A model generated the notes under the pieces. The model had not been told where the DNA came from. It made no database searches and was given only the letters and a program-made list of their open reading frames with translations. The translations under genes were made by a program, and so were the position numbers. Positions 1 to 7,641 of a stretch of DNA of 64,000 nt are shown here, piece after piece. The stretch is from Agromyces sp. Marseille-P2726 (GTDB lineage: Bacteria; Actinomycetota; Actinomycetes; Actinomycetales; Microbacteriaceae): contig NZ_CADDWM010000011.1 in assembly GCF_902809835.1 (NCBI RefSeq), forward strand, positions 62,001 through 126,000, given 5' to 3'. The stretch's first letter is position 1. Every line of letters starts with the position of its first letter.

Positions 1-173
1 CGGCCGAGGCGTCCGCGGCCATGGGTCTGGTCGTCGGTCACGATCACCGATCCGTGCGGCCATTCCGCCGCCTCTGGCCCGGTCGCAGCCGCCCGCAGGT
101 CGTCGTTCGTCGATCCGGTGGTGGTGACGAATTCCAGGCGCGGCACCGATGCGCGGCTCAGCGGAAGCTCCAT
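1..173 (-). CDS. birA: Biotin--[acetyl-CoA-carboxylase] ligase, N-terminal fragment (window edge)
   Basis: Only the first 57 codons lie in the window; the gene runs off the left edge. Read on the minus strand from the ATG at 173 it gives MELPLSRASV, then an STNDDLR segment, then IVTDDQTHGRGRLG. The S-T-N and the Q-T-x-G-R-G-R motifs are the biotin/ATP-binding signatures of biotin protein ligases, which make biotinyl-AMP and attach biotin to the carboxylase lysine. There is no room for an N-terminal winged helix before the STN motif, so it looks like the non-regulatory class common in Actinobacteria. It is divergent from accD, whose partner subunit (7642-9423) carries the biotinyl lysine, which supports the call. 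Confidence 0.85.
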   Translation of the reverse strand, partial: MELPLSRASVPRLEFVTTTGSTNDDLRAAATGPEAAEWPHGSVIVTDDQTHGRGRLG

Positions 174-285
174 GTCGACAGTCTTCCAGTTCCCCGTCTT
201 CCCGCTCTCTGCGCCACGGGAAGGCACCATGTCAGCGCGTGGATTTGTAGGAAAGCATCAACGAAGTGGCCAGGATGCTCGCCGG

Positions 286-298
286 TAGAGTGAACGGC
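286..298 (+). promoter_or_regulatory. Leaderless promoter of accD (-10 TAGAGT)
   Basis: TAGAGT at 286-291 is followed by 7 nt and the GTG at 299, the same geometry as at 14531, 32142, 44359 and others in this window. It decides the start of the carboxylase gene: the frame is open further upstream but those codons would lie before the transcript. Confidence 0.6.
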
Positions 299-1897
299 GT
301 GACCGAAGCGACTGACGGCCCCGACCTCTCCACGACCGCCGGCAAGCTCGCCGACCTGAAGCTCCGATATCACGAGGCCGTGACCGCGAGCGGCGAGGCG
401 GCCATCGAGAAGCAGCACGCCAAGGGCAAGATGACGGCTCGCGAACGCATCGCCGAACTGCTCGATCCCGGCTCGTTCGTCGAGCTCGACGAGTTCGTGC
501 GTCACCGCACGCACGCGTTCGGCATGGATGCCAAGCGGCCGTACGGCGACGCGGTGGTCACGGGCACGGGCACCATCCACGGTCGGCACGTGGCCGTCTA
601 CTCGCAGGACTTCACGATCTTCGGCGGCTCGCTCGGCGAGGTGGCCGGCGAGAAGATCATCAAGGTCATGGAGCTCGCCCTCAAGATCGGCGTCCCGATC
701 ATCGGCATCCTCGACTCGGGCGGCGCCCGCATCCAAGAGGGCGTGGTCGCGTTGGGCAAGTACGGCGAGATCTTCCGGCGCAACACCGCGGCATCCGGAG
801 TCATCCCGCAGATCTCCATCGTCTGCGGCCCGGCCGCGGGTGGTGCCGTCTACTCGCCCGCGCTCACCGACTTCGTGATCATGGTCGACAAGACGAGCCA
901 GATGTTCGTCACCGGCCCCGACGTGATCAAGACCGTCACCGGCGAGGACGTCGGCATGGAGGAGCTCGGCGGCGCGCTCACGCACAACACGATCTCGGGC
1001 GTCGCCCATTACCTCGCGAGCGACGAGTCCGACGCGCTCGACTACGCGCGCACGCTGGTCGCATTCCTGCCCGACAACAACATGACGGATGCCCCGGTGT
1101 ACGACGCCGAGGTCGAACTCGAGATCACCGACGACGACCGTCGTCTCAACACGATCATTCCCGACTCCCCCAACCAGCCGTACGACATGCACACGATCAT
1201 CGAGGGCATCGTCGACCACGGCGACTTCCTCGAGGTCCAGCCGCTGTTCGCGCCCAACATCGTGGTGGGCTTCGCCCGCATCGAGGGTCGCTCGGTGGGC
1301 ATCATCGCGAATCAGCCGAGCCAGATGGCGGGCACGCTGAACATCGCCGCGGGCGAGAAGGCGAGCCGGTTCGTGCGGTTCTGCGACGCGTTCTCCATCC
1401 CGATCCTCACCCTCGTCGACGTGCCGGGCTATCTGCCGGGCACCGATCAGGAGTGGACCGGAGTCATCCGCCGCGGCGCGAAGCTGCTCTACGCGTACGC
1501 GGAGGCGACCGTGCCGCTCGTCACGGTCATCACCCGCAAGGCCTACGGCGGCGCGTACATCGTCATGGGCTCGAAGCAGCTCGGCGCCGACATCAACCTG
1601 GCCTGGCCCACGGCGGAGATCGCGGTCATGGGCGGCCAGGGCGCCGTGAACATCCTCTACCGCGGCGAGATCAAGCGCGCCGAGGAGGCGGGCGAGGATG
1701 TCGCGGCGGTGCGCACGAAGCTGGCGAACGAGTACACCTACAACGTGGCGTCGCCATTCCTGGCTGCCGAGCGCGGCGAACTCGATGGCGTCATCGAACC
1801 TGCGGCGACCCGCGTCTCGGTCGTGAAGGCGCTCCGAGCGCTGCGCACCAAGCGCGCCAGCCTGCCGCCCAAGAAGCACGGGAACATCCCACTCTAG
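299..1897 (+). CDS. accD: Acyl-CoA carboxylase carboxyltransferase (beta) subunit
   Basis: A 532-residue carboxyltransferase of the propionyl/acetyl-CoA carboxylase beta family (AccD5/PccB-like). It transfers the carboxyl group from carboxybiotin to an acyl-CoA, giving malonyl- or methylmalonyl-CoA for fatty acid synthesis or propionate use. Diagnostic segments are [17 protein letters not shown] near the N-terminus, the glycine-rich [10 protein letters not shown] and [13 protein letters not shown] oxyanion regions, and [12 protein letters not shown] in the C-terminal half. Substrate choice between acetyl-, propionyl- and longer acyl-CoA cannot be read reliably here. I chose GTG 299 because of the -10 hexamer 7 nt upstream; GTG 290 and an ATG at 275 are in-frame alternatives. 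It is followed after 5 nt by the epsilon subunit and faces birA. Confidence 0.93.
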   Translation: MTEATDGPDLSTTAGKLADLKLRYHEAVTASGEAAIEKQHAKGKMTARERIAELLDPGSFVELDEFVRHRTHAFGMDAKRPYGDAVVTGTGTIHGRHVAVYSQDFTIFGGSLGEVAGEKIIKVMELALKIGVPIIGILDSGGARIQEGVVALGKYGEIFRRNTAASGVIPQISIVCGPAAGGAVYSPALTDFVIMVDKTSQMFVTGPDVIKTVTGEDVGMEELGGALTHNTISGVAHYLASDESDALDYARTLVAFLPDNNMTDAPVYDAEVELEITDDDRRLNTIIPDSPNQPYDMHTIIEGIVDHGDFLEVQPLFAPNIVVGFARIEGRSVGIIANQPSQMAGTLNIAAGEKASRFVRFCDAFSIPILTLVDVPGYLPGTDQEWTGVIRRGAKLLYAYAEATVPLVTVITRKAYGGAYIVMGSKQLGADINLAWPTAEIAVMGGQGAVNILYRGEIKRAEEAGEDVAAVRTKLANEYTYNVASPFLAAERGELDGVIEPAATRVSVVKALRALRTKRASLPPKKHGNIPL

Positions 1898-1902
1898 GGA
1901 GC

Positions 1903-2151
1903 ATGATGGAATCCGACCGCGTCTCCGCGCCCGATGCCGCCGCCAGGGGCGTCGACCTCCGATTCGTGACCCGACAGGTCACCGAACAGGAAGCCGCCGC
2001 CGTCACCGCGGTCATCATCACGGCGCTCGACGAGGCGAGCACGGCCCAGCCGATGGCCGAGCTCGGCCGACACCCGTGGGTGCAGAGCGGCGGAGCGCTG
2101 CGATCGCCCGTCTCGGTCGGCCCCGGCAATTGGCGCCGAGCCGCACGCTGA
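1903..2151 (+). CDS. accE: Acyl-CoA carboxylase epsilon subunit
   Basis: An 82-residue protein starting ATG-ATG (1903 or 1906) 5 nt after accD; GGGAGC just upstream overlaps the accD stop. It has the hallmark of the small epsilon subunits of actinobacterial acyl-CoA carboxylases: a short helical segment (TEQEAAAVTAVIITALDEAS), a conserved Trp (HPWVQSGG) and a Pro-Gly-x-x-Trp-Arg tail (GPGNWRRAAR). Epsilon subunits bind and stabilise the alpha/beta complex and contain no catalytic residues. Family identity comes from these motifs and from position directly after the beta subunit. Confidence 0.85.
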   Translation: MMESDRVSAPDAAARGVDLRFVTRQVTEQEAAAVTAVIITALDEASTAQPMAELGRHPWVQSGGALRSPVSVGPGNWRRAAR

Positions 2152-2525
2152 ACCTCGATCGCTTGTCCCCCGATCGGGGATGGTAGGAGGATCCGCCGAG
2201 GCGCGCGTCCGTGTGCCGGCGCCCCGCCCCGCTGATCCGGAGGGGGACACGCCATGTCCCCCGAAATGCTGACTTTCTCGGCGTCCGCCCCTCCGTCAAT
2301 ATTGATATCGCAGGCTCCACTGGAGTCGCCACCGTCACCGGTCGGGTAACCGGTGACCGTTGGGGGCGAGTCAGGGCGATATTCGGGTTGTCGCCGTGGC
2401 TCGGGCTTGATGGGGGCCGATCATCGATCGGCCCCCACCTTCCGTTACAGGGCGGTGTCACCCTGTTGCCGCAGCGTCGTTGCCGCAGCGTCGAAACGCA
2501 CCGTCGTTCGGTGCGGCTGCGGGCC
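2152..2525. other. Convergent intergenic region of 374 bp
   Basis: No convincing gene. It holds an AT-rich island with the perfect palindrome TCAATATTGA (2296-2305), a 9-bp inverted repeat GTCACCGGT/ACCGGTGAC at 2334-2342 and 2349-2357 with a 6-nt loop, and a GC-rich terminator hairpin at 2412-2436. A 31-codon ORF at 2254-2349 has a GGAGGGGGA stretch upstream but atypical codon use; I do not call it a gene. The first repeat could be a terminator for accDE. Confidence 0.5.
2412..2436. terminator. Bidirectional terminator hairpin between accE and the sensor operon
   Basis: Perfect 10-bp stem GGGGGCCGAT (2412-2421) and ATCGGCCCCC (2427-2436) with a 5-nt loop, lying between two convergent transcription units. 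There is no long T tract, as is usual in high-GC Actinobacteria. Confidence 0.7.
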
Positions 2526-3533
2526 TCAGGTGCGCGGGATCTCGAGCCAGAACTCCACCTCGAGATCGTCGGTGTTCTCGACGTGCTCCGTCCCTTCGGG
2601 CTCGCGCAACCCGACGACCGTCACCGCGACCGCCGATCCCTCCGCCGCCGTGCGAGCGATGATCCGGTCGGCCTTCGACGCTGCGACCGCCTCGGCGAGC
2701 CGGGACAGCACGCGGTCGCGAGTCGGCTCGTCGAGTTCGTCGATCCCGCCCTCGTCGAGCAGGGTGACGACGCTCCCCCGCGCTCGTGCCCGCTGCACGG
2801 CGACGCGCACGGCATCGGTGAGGAGCATCCGGCCCCTGATCTCGTCGCGAATCGCCGCCTCGAGCATGCGGCACTCGCGTCGTTGCTCGTCGGTGAGGGC
2901 ACCGCCGCGGTCGGCGATGCGCCGGAGCATCGGCGCGGCGATCCGGTTCGTCTGCGCGAGCCGCATCCGGCCCTCGAAGAGATGCGCGTCCTGCGCGGCC
3001 TGCCACGCGGCCGCCTCCCGCTCGGCCTGCGCGTACCGGCGCGCCTCGCGGGCCGCGGTCGTGAGCGCCGCGGTCAACGTGTGCGCGATGGCGACCCACA
3101 CGATGCTGCCGATGACGCCGAGGGTGCCGAGCGCGAACGGACCCGCCCACACCGCGGTCTGCACGGCGAGCACGATGACGCCCACCCAGGCCGCCACCAG
3201 TTGCCGCCGGGCGGCGGCGATGGTCATGAGCGTGCCGACGGCAGCGACGTACCAGGTCGCATAGCCGTTGTCCACGGATGGGTCGAGCTGGCTCGTCACG
3301 AGCAGCGGGAGCATGATGCTGACCGCGAGGTCGAACGCGGCCATCCAATCGGGCATTCGCACGCGCTCCACGGGCCAGAGGCTCGCGACCGTGGCGATCG
3401 CGTAGAGCACCAGGGCCACGATCGTCGGCCATGGCGAGCGGGGCACGTCGAGCGAGTAGATTCCGAGGATCACGTGGTAGGCCGAGAACAGGGCGCCGAG
3501 GGCGAGAAGCAGGGAACGGGGGACGGAGATCAT
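2526..3533 (-). CDS. Membrane protein with degenerate kinase-like cytoplasmic domain, partner of the sensor kinase
   Basis: A 335-residue protein. The N-terminal half has about five hydrophobic segments (beginning ISVPRSLLLALGALFSAYHV); the C-terminal half is a soluble region with TNRIAAPMLRRIAD, then a helical LEAAIRDEIRGRMLLTDAV and alternating beta/alpha segments. Overall layout resembles the neighbouring histidine kinase, but I see no phospho-accepting His motif and no DxGxG or G-x-G nucleotide box, so it looks like a pseudo-kinase or a kinase co-sensor. Start is the ATG at 3533, which overlaps the kinase stop as ATGA; translation is probably coupled. It is the last gene of the regulator-kinase-membrane protein operon. 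Function is inference from layout. Confidence 0.6.
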   Translation of the reverse strand: MISVPRSLLLALGALFSAYHVILGIYSLDVPRSPWPTIVALVLYAIATVASLWPVERVRMPDWMAAFDLAVSIMLPLLVTSQLDPSVDNGYATWYVAAVGTLMTIAAARRQLVAAWVGVIVLAVQTAVWAGPFALGTLGVIGSIVWVAIAHTLTAALTTAAREARRYAQAEREAAAWQAAQDAHLFEGRMRLAQTNRIAAPMLRRIADRGGALTDEQRRECRMLEAAIRDEIRGRMLLTDAVRVAVQRARARGSVVTLLDEGGIDELDEPTRDRVLSRLAEAVAASKADRIIARTAAEGSAVAVTVVGLREPEGTEHVENTDDLEVEFWLEIPRT

Positions 3534-4768
3534 GCGTCGGCCTCGTCCGGCGCCGCCGGCCACGCGATGGTCACCGTCGTGCCCTCACCGGGGCTCGAGA
3601 CGATCGCGGCGCTGCCACCGGCATTCGCCATTCGTTCCTCGATCGAGACACGCAGCCCGAGGCGCTCGACCGGCACCTCGTTCCGGTCGAACCCGACGCC
3701 GTTGTCGGCGACCTCGATGACGCACCCGCCGGCTCGGACGCCCCGGATGCGCAGCTCTCGTCGCGTGCTGAGTGCCGGGTCGTCGGCGTGCTGCACGCTG
3801 TTCACCATCGCCTGGACGGCCGCCGTGTAGAGCGCATCGACCGCCTCGACGGGCAGCTCGACCCCGCCGGCATTCACGACGCGCACCGTGAACGGAGCCG
3901 ACAGGGTCGTGAGGGCAGCTCGAAGCCGCCGCACGAGCACGGTCAGCCCCACCCGGTCGAGGGCCCGCGGCCCGCTTGCACCCGCCTCGTCGAGGCGCTT
4001 GACCGCGTCGGCCGCCATCCGCGCGGCGAGCGCCTGCTCCTCGGCGGTCCGAGCTGCGGCGGCCGTGAGCAGCGTCGTCAACACGCTGTCGTGCACGAGC
4101 GCGTCCACCTTCACCCGCTCGTGCTCCGTCGCGTGCTGGCGGGCGGCGACGTCGTACCGTTCCAGCGCCGCCTCCTGGGCGCTGTCGACCGACTCCGCCG
4201 CCTGCCGGAGCATGGTGACGATGATGAGCACCACGATGCCGAGGATCGCCGCGTACATCGCATCGAGCACCGCGAGCAGCGGGTCGACGGCACCCCCGGC
4301 AGGCAGCAGGCGGACGAGACCGTAGATGGCGGGCACGACGAGCGTGTACCCCGTCGCGATCGGGGCCGACACCGCGACGACGGCCGCGGTGGTCGCCACC
4401 GTGCAGATGTAGTACAGCCAGGGCGCTTCGTCTTCGAGCAGGGCGGGATCGGAGACGAGGAAGGGCCACGCGACCAGCGCCGCCGCGTACAGCACGGCGA
4501 ACACGAGTGCCGCACCGCGAACGGCGACCTTCGTGATCGACGCGATCGCCATCGCCACCATCGCGCCGTACAGCACGGCCATCAGCCCCGCTCCGGCGCC
4601 GGGGATGAGCGCCGGCGACTGGGCGAGCGCCATCGGCAGCGTCTGCACCCCGAACACGAGCCCGAAGAGCCCGAGCGCCCGACCCGACACGGTCCCGACC
4701 GGGGCCCGCGTGATCGCAGTCCGGCGGCGCGTGGCGAGTCGTGCGACCCGCCATTCAGCGGCGGGCAT
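3530..4768 (-). CDS. Membrane sensor histidine kinase
   Basis: A 412-residue kinase. Residues about 31-187 hold six or so membrane segments. The dimerisation region carries LVHDSVL with the likely phospho-accepting His at 226, followed by an HATPase domain with the N box AMVNSVQHAD (Asn 323), the G1 box EVADNGVGFD (Asp 355) and a SPGEGTTV G2-type loop (394-396). This is the NarL/LuxR-partner class. It overlaps the response regulator by 14 bp (4755-4768) and the next membrane protein by 4 bp, so the three are one operon. There is no periplasmic sensor domain; the signal is probably sensed in or near the membrane. What it senses is unknown. Confidence 0.85.
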   Translation of the reverse strand: MPAAEWRVARLATRRRTAITRAPVGTVSGRALGLFGLVFGVQTLPMALAQSPALIPGAGAGLMAVLYGAMVAMAIASITKVAVRGAALVFAVLYAAALVAWPFLVSDPALLEDEAPWLYYICTVATTAAVVAVSAPIATGYTLVVPAIYGLVRLLPAGGAVDPLLAVLDAMYAAILGIVVLIIVTMLRQAAESVDSAQEAALERYDVAARQHATEHERVKVDALVHDSVLTTLLTAAAARTAEEQALAARMAADAVKRLDEAGASGPRALDRVGLTVLVRRLRAALTTLSAPFTVRVVNAGGVELPVEAVDALYTAAVQAMVNSVQHADDPALSTRRELRIRGVRAGGCVIEVADNGVGFDRNEVPVERLGLRVSIEERMANAGGSAAIVSSPGEGTTVTIAWPAAPDEADA

Positions 4769-5441
4769 CCCCGCCTTCGCCCTCGAGCCCCGGCAGGATG
4801 CCGTCCTCGACGGCCCGTCGCAGCAGGTCGACCTTCGTCGGCGCCGGCCGCCCGACCTCGACGTACTTGGCGCGGATCCGGTCGAGGTATTCGCGTGCGG
4901 TCGAGTGCGCGATGCCGAGCTGGAGCGCCACCAGCTTCAGCGGCAGGCCCGACGCGTAGAGGTGGAGCACGTCCCGCTCGCGGTTGCCCAGCTGCGCCTT
5001 CGCGAAGTCGCGGTCGGCCTCGATGGCGCTCGCCCATTCGACGTTGTTGAGCACCTCGCCGTTCGCGACCGTCGCGATCGCCCCGATGACCGCCGACATG
5101 GGAGACGCCTTCGGAATGACACCCGCCGCCCCGGCCGCGAGCGCCTCGCGCACCGCCGCGACTCGATCGGCGATGCTGTGCACGAGTACCGCGCTCCCGG
5201 TGGCGCGCACGGCCCTCACGTTCTCGGTCACGGAGGAGCCGTCGCCCAGGGAGAGGTCGAGCACGACGACATCGCACGAGGCACCGTCGAGCGCCGCGAG
5301 CAGGTCGGGGACGTTGGACGTCTCGGCGACCACCGTGTAGCCCGCCTCGCGGCACGCGGCACGAAGCCCGAGTCGCACTGCCTCGTGGTCATCGACGATG
5401 GCGACCGTCGCCGCGGCGACCGGAGTGGTTCGACCTGCCAC
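4755..5441 (-). CDS. LuxR/NarL-family response regulator
   Basis: A 228-residue regulator. The receiver domain has the acidic pocket IVDDHE (Asp 17/18), the phospho-acceptor in VVVLDLSLGDG (Asp 62) and the conserved Lys 111 in GVIPKAS. The C-terminal LuxR helix-turn-helix is LGNRERDVLHLYASG followed by LKLVALQLGIAHSTAREYL at about 152-196. Start is the GTG at 5441 with GGAAGGGAG 7 nt upstream. It heads the operon with the kinase (14-bp overlap) and lies 18 bp downstream of the RNA methyltransferase gene on the same strand, so read-through from that gene is possible. The target genes are not evident. Confidence 0.9.
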   Translation of the reverse strand: MAGRTTPVAAATVAIVDDHEAVRLGLRAACREAGYTVVAETSNVPDLLAALDGASCDVVVLDLSLGDGSSVTENVRAVRATGSAVLVHSIADRVAAVREALAAGAAGVIPKASPMSAVIGAIATVANGEVLNNVEWASAIEADRDFAKAQLGNRERDVLHLYASGLPLKLVALQLGIAHSTAREYLDRIRAKYVEVGRPAPTKVDLLRRAVEDGILPGLEGEGGDARR

Positions 5442-5459
5442 GCGTCTCCCTTCCGTCAG

Positions 5460-6797
5460 TCACACGATAGCGGTCAGCCTCGCCACCGCCTCGACGTGGT
5501 GGGTGTTCGGGAAGAGGTCGAACGCGACGAGGTCGTCGAGCTCGTACCCGCCGGCACGCAGGAACCCGACGTCTCGAGCGAGGGCGACGGGGTCGCACGC
5601 GACGTAGACGAGCTGGCGGGGACGAAGCTCCACGTGCCGTTCGACGACGGCGCGCCCGGCGCCCGATCTCGGCGGGTCGAGCACGACGGTCGCGTCACGC
5701 AGGCGAGAGCGCTGCGCCGGGCCCGCGTCTGCGACGAGCTCGTCGAGGAATCGGTCGACCCGTGCCGTCACCGCCCGGGCACCGGCCCAGTCTGCGAGGT
5801 TGGCGCGGGCGTGCTCGGTCGCACTGGGGTCCGCCTCCACGGACGTGATGCGGACCCGTTCGCCGAAGCGATCACCCACGGCGGCTGCGAGCAGGCCCAC
5901 GCCGCCGTAGAGGTCGAGGTTCTCGGCGCGGGGGTCGAAACGCTCGCCGTCCACGAGCTGCTGCACGGCCTGCGTCAGGGTCGCCGCGGCACCGCGATGG
6001 ACCTGCCAGAACCCGTCGCGGTCGAGGCGGAAGCGCCGCTCGCCGACGCGCTCCTCGATCGTCGGACGAGCGCCGCGCGGCGTGCGCCCGCCCTCGACCA
6101 CGACCGTCGCCGGGCCGCCGATGCTGGGCGCCACCAGGTCCACCGCCCGCGCGCCGGGGAATCGTTCACCCAGGGGGGCGAGCTCGGCGAGCTCGGCGAC
6201 CGCGAGCGGCACGCTCGTCACTGGCACCACCGTGTGGCTCCGCGACGCGTACGGCCCCACCGTGCCGTCGTCGCCCACCTGCAGGCGCACGCGGGTGCGC
6301 CATCCGGTGCCCTCTTCGACGGAGACGCCGGGCGCGAGGACCGGCTCGATCGCACGCACCTCGACGGCGCGGGACGTGCCGCCCATGCGCTGCAGGGCAT
6401 CCTCGAGCACCTCGGCCTTGAGCGCACGCTGGCGGTCGGCGCGGATGTGGCCGAACTCGGCGCCGCCCGCCCGCGCCTCGGGTGGCCGGTCGATCCCCGC
6501 CTCGGCCCACGGATGCGGGCGCCGATCGGGCGACGCCTCGATCACCTCGATCGTCTCGGCACGCCAGAACCGTTCGTGGCTGCGATCGGTGATGCGAGCG
6601 GCGACCCGTTCGCCGGGGATCGCGTCCGCGACGAAGACGACGCGACCCTCGTGACGGGCCACGAAGACGCCGCCGTGGGCGACGCGCTCGACCTCGAGCT
6701 CGACCACCGGTCCGTCGGTGTCGGGAGCCCGCGACACGCGGCGCGTTGCGGGTCGCCGGCGCGAACCCGAGCGGTGGGATCTGGGGTTCTCTGCCAC
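5460..6797 (-). CDS. TRAM-domain class I SAM-dependent RNA (uracil-5) methyltransferase
   Basis: About 445 residues, TrmA/RumA (RlmCD) family. An N-terminal TRAM-like beta barrel (VVELEVERVAHGGVFVARHE) is followed by a substrate domain and a Rossmann methyltransferase core with the SAM motif LDLYGGVGLLAAAVG, the DPPRSGAG motif and YVACDPVALARDVGF, whose Cys is the expected catalytic nucleophile. It methylates uridine in rRNA or tRNA. No iron-sulfur Cys cluster is obvious. I chose the GTG at 6797 (IVAENP) because the open frame from 6863 would run over the start of the divergent maf gene; the true start may be further downstream, close to the TRAM domain. Confidence 0.82.
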   Translation of the reverse strand: MAENPRSHRSGSRRRPATRRVSRAPDTDGPVVELEVERVAHGGVFVARHEGRVVFVADAIPGERVAARITDRSHERFWRAETIEVIEASPDRRPHPWAEAGIDRPPEARAGGAEFGHIRADRQRALKAEVLEDALQRMGGTSRAVEVRAIEPVLAPGVSVEEGTGWRTRVRLQVGDDGTVGPYASRSHTVVPVTSVPLAVAELAELAPLGERFPGARAVDLVAPSIGGPATVVVEGGRTPRGARPTIEERVGERRFRLDRDGFWQVHRGAAATLTQAVQQLVDGERFDPRAENLDLYGGVGLLAAAVGDRFGERVRITSVEADPSATEHARANLADWAGARAVTARVDRFLDELVADAGPAQRSRLRDATVVLDPPRSGAGRAVVERHVELRPRQLVYVACDPVALARDVGFLRAGGYELDDLVAFDLFPNTHHVEAVARLTAIV

Positions 6798-6848
6798 GAT
6801 TCGAGCATTCCACAGACCGGCCGCGGGCACCCGCCGGGATCGAGGCGG

Positions 6849-6861
6849 CAGGATGGTGGTC
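6849..6861 (+). promoter_or_regulatory. Probable leaderless promoter of maf (-10 CAGGAT)
   Basis: CAGGAT at 6849-6854, 7 nt before the ATG at 6862. The ATG at 6853 lies inside the hexamer and is therefore less likely to be used. Confidence 0.4.
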
Positions 6862-7500
6862 ATGCGCCTCTACCTCGCATCGACCTCGCCGGCCCGGTTG
6901 CAGACGCTTCGCGCCGCGGGGATCGAGCCGATCGCCGTTGCGCCCGGGGTCGACGAGGAGGCGCTCGTGGACGCACACGAGGCGGCATCGGGCCCGCTCG
7001 AGCCGCCAGAGCTCGTGCAGCTGCTCGCCCGGGCGAAGGCCGAGGCCCTCGTCGGACGCGACGTCGACGGCGGTCCGATCGACGGGCTCGTCCTCGGCGG
7101 CGACTCCGCCTTCCTCACCGGAGGCGCTCTCCACGGAAAGCCCCATCGCCCCGAGGTCGCGCGCGAGCGCTGGCTCGCACAGAACGGAGGGCACGGCGAC
7201 CTCTGGTCGGGTCACTGGCTGATCGATCCCCGCGGAGGCCTGCCGCGGGCCGCGGTGGGGCGAGCGGATGTCGCCACCGTCCGCTTCGCGGCGCTCGACG
7301 AGAGCGAGATCGATGCGTACATCGCCTCTGGCGAGCCGCTGCTCGTGGCGGGCGCGTTCACGATCGACAGCCTCGGCGGACCGTTCATCCGGCGGGTCGA
7401 GGGCGACCCGTCCACGGTCGTCGGCCTGTCGCTGTCGACCCTCCGCGATCTCGTCCGGGAGCTCGGCGTGGACTGGCCGTCGCTCTGGAACCGGCGCTGA
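6862..7500 (+). CDS. maf: Maf/YhdE-family nucleoside triphosphate pyrophosphatase
   Basis: A 212-residue Maf protein. The family signature LYLASTSPARLQTLRAAGI opens the protein, and VLGGDSAFLTGGALHGKP holds the catalytic Asp and the following Gly-Lys-Pro loop. Maf proteins hydrolyse non-canonical or modified dTTP/UTP/CTP and act in house-cleaning. The final EGDPSTVVGLSLSTLRDLV matches the conserved C-terminal region. ATG 6862 gives the family N-terminus exactly; ATG 6853 would add three residues. It sits between accE and the alpha carboxylase gene, a common actinobacterial arrangement. Confidence 0.93.
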   Translation: MRLYLASTSPARLQTLRAAGIEPIAVAPGVDEEALVDAHEAASGPLEPPELVQLLARAKAEALVGRDVDGGPIDGLVLGGDSAFLTGGALHGKPHRPEVARERWLAQNGGHGDLWSGHWLIDPRGGLPRAAVGRADVATVRFAALDESEIDAYIASGEPLLVAGAFTIDSLGGPFIRRVEGDPSTVVGLSLSTLRDLVRELGVDWPSLWNRR

Positions 7501-7627
7501 GCTCCGAACGACGCGCGGCCGCGGCATCCGACACAGATCTCGACCCGCGCAACGGAATTGTCGACGCCCGCAAGGGTCAGACAACTTTTTTGTGGGAGCG
7601 ACCCAAATGACGAAAGAGGCGCGCCAA

Positions 7628-7641
7628 TAGGCTTGACGATT
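7628..7641 (+). promoter_or_regulatory. Leaderless promoter of the carboxylase alpha subunit gene (-10 TAGGCT)
   Basis: TAGGCT at 7628-7633 lies 8 nt before the ATG at 7642. Upstream at 7574-7604 is a weak 5-bp inverted repeat GGGTC/GACCC spanning a run of six T, which may be a regulatory site. Confidence 0.5.

Noticed and set aside
158-1879. Long open frame antisense to accD (573 codons), and similar long antisense frames such as 4533-7610 and 6166-8907
   Set aside because: They are products of the high GC content, have Arg/Ala/Gly/His-rich translations without any domain, and lie opposite genes with clear family motifs.
2254-2349. 31-codon ORF with a GGAGGGGGA upstream in the convergent intergenic region
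   Set aside because: Third codon positions are not GC-rich like real genes here, and the peptide has no recognisable feature; kept only as a remark in the intergenic entry.
7574-7604. Run of six T flanked by GGGTC and GACCC between maf and the carboxylase gene, considered as an intrinsic terminator
   Set aside because: The T run is inside the loop rather than after the stem and the stem is only 5 bp; at most a weak regulatory site.
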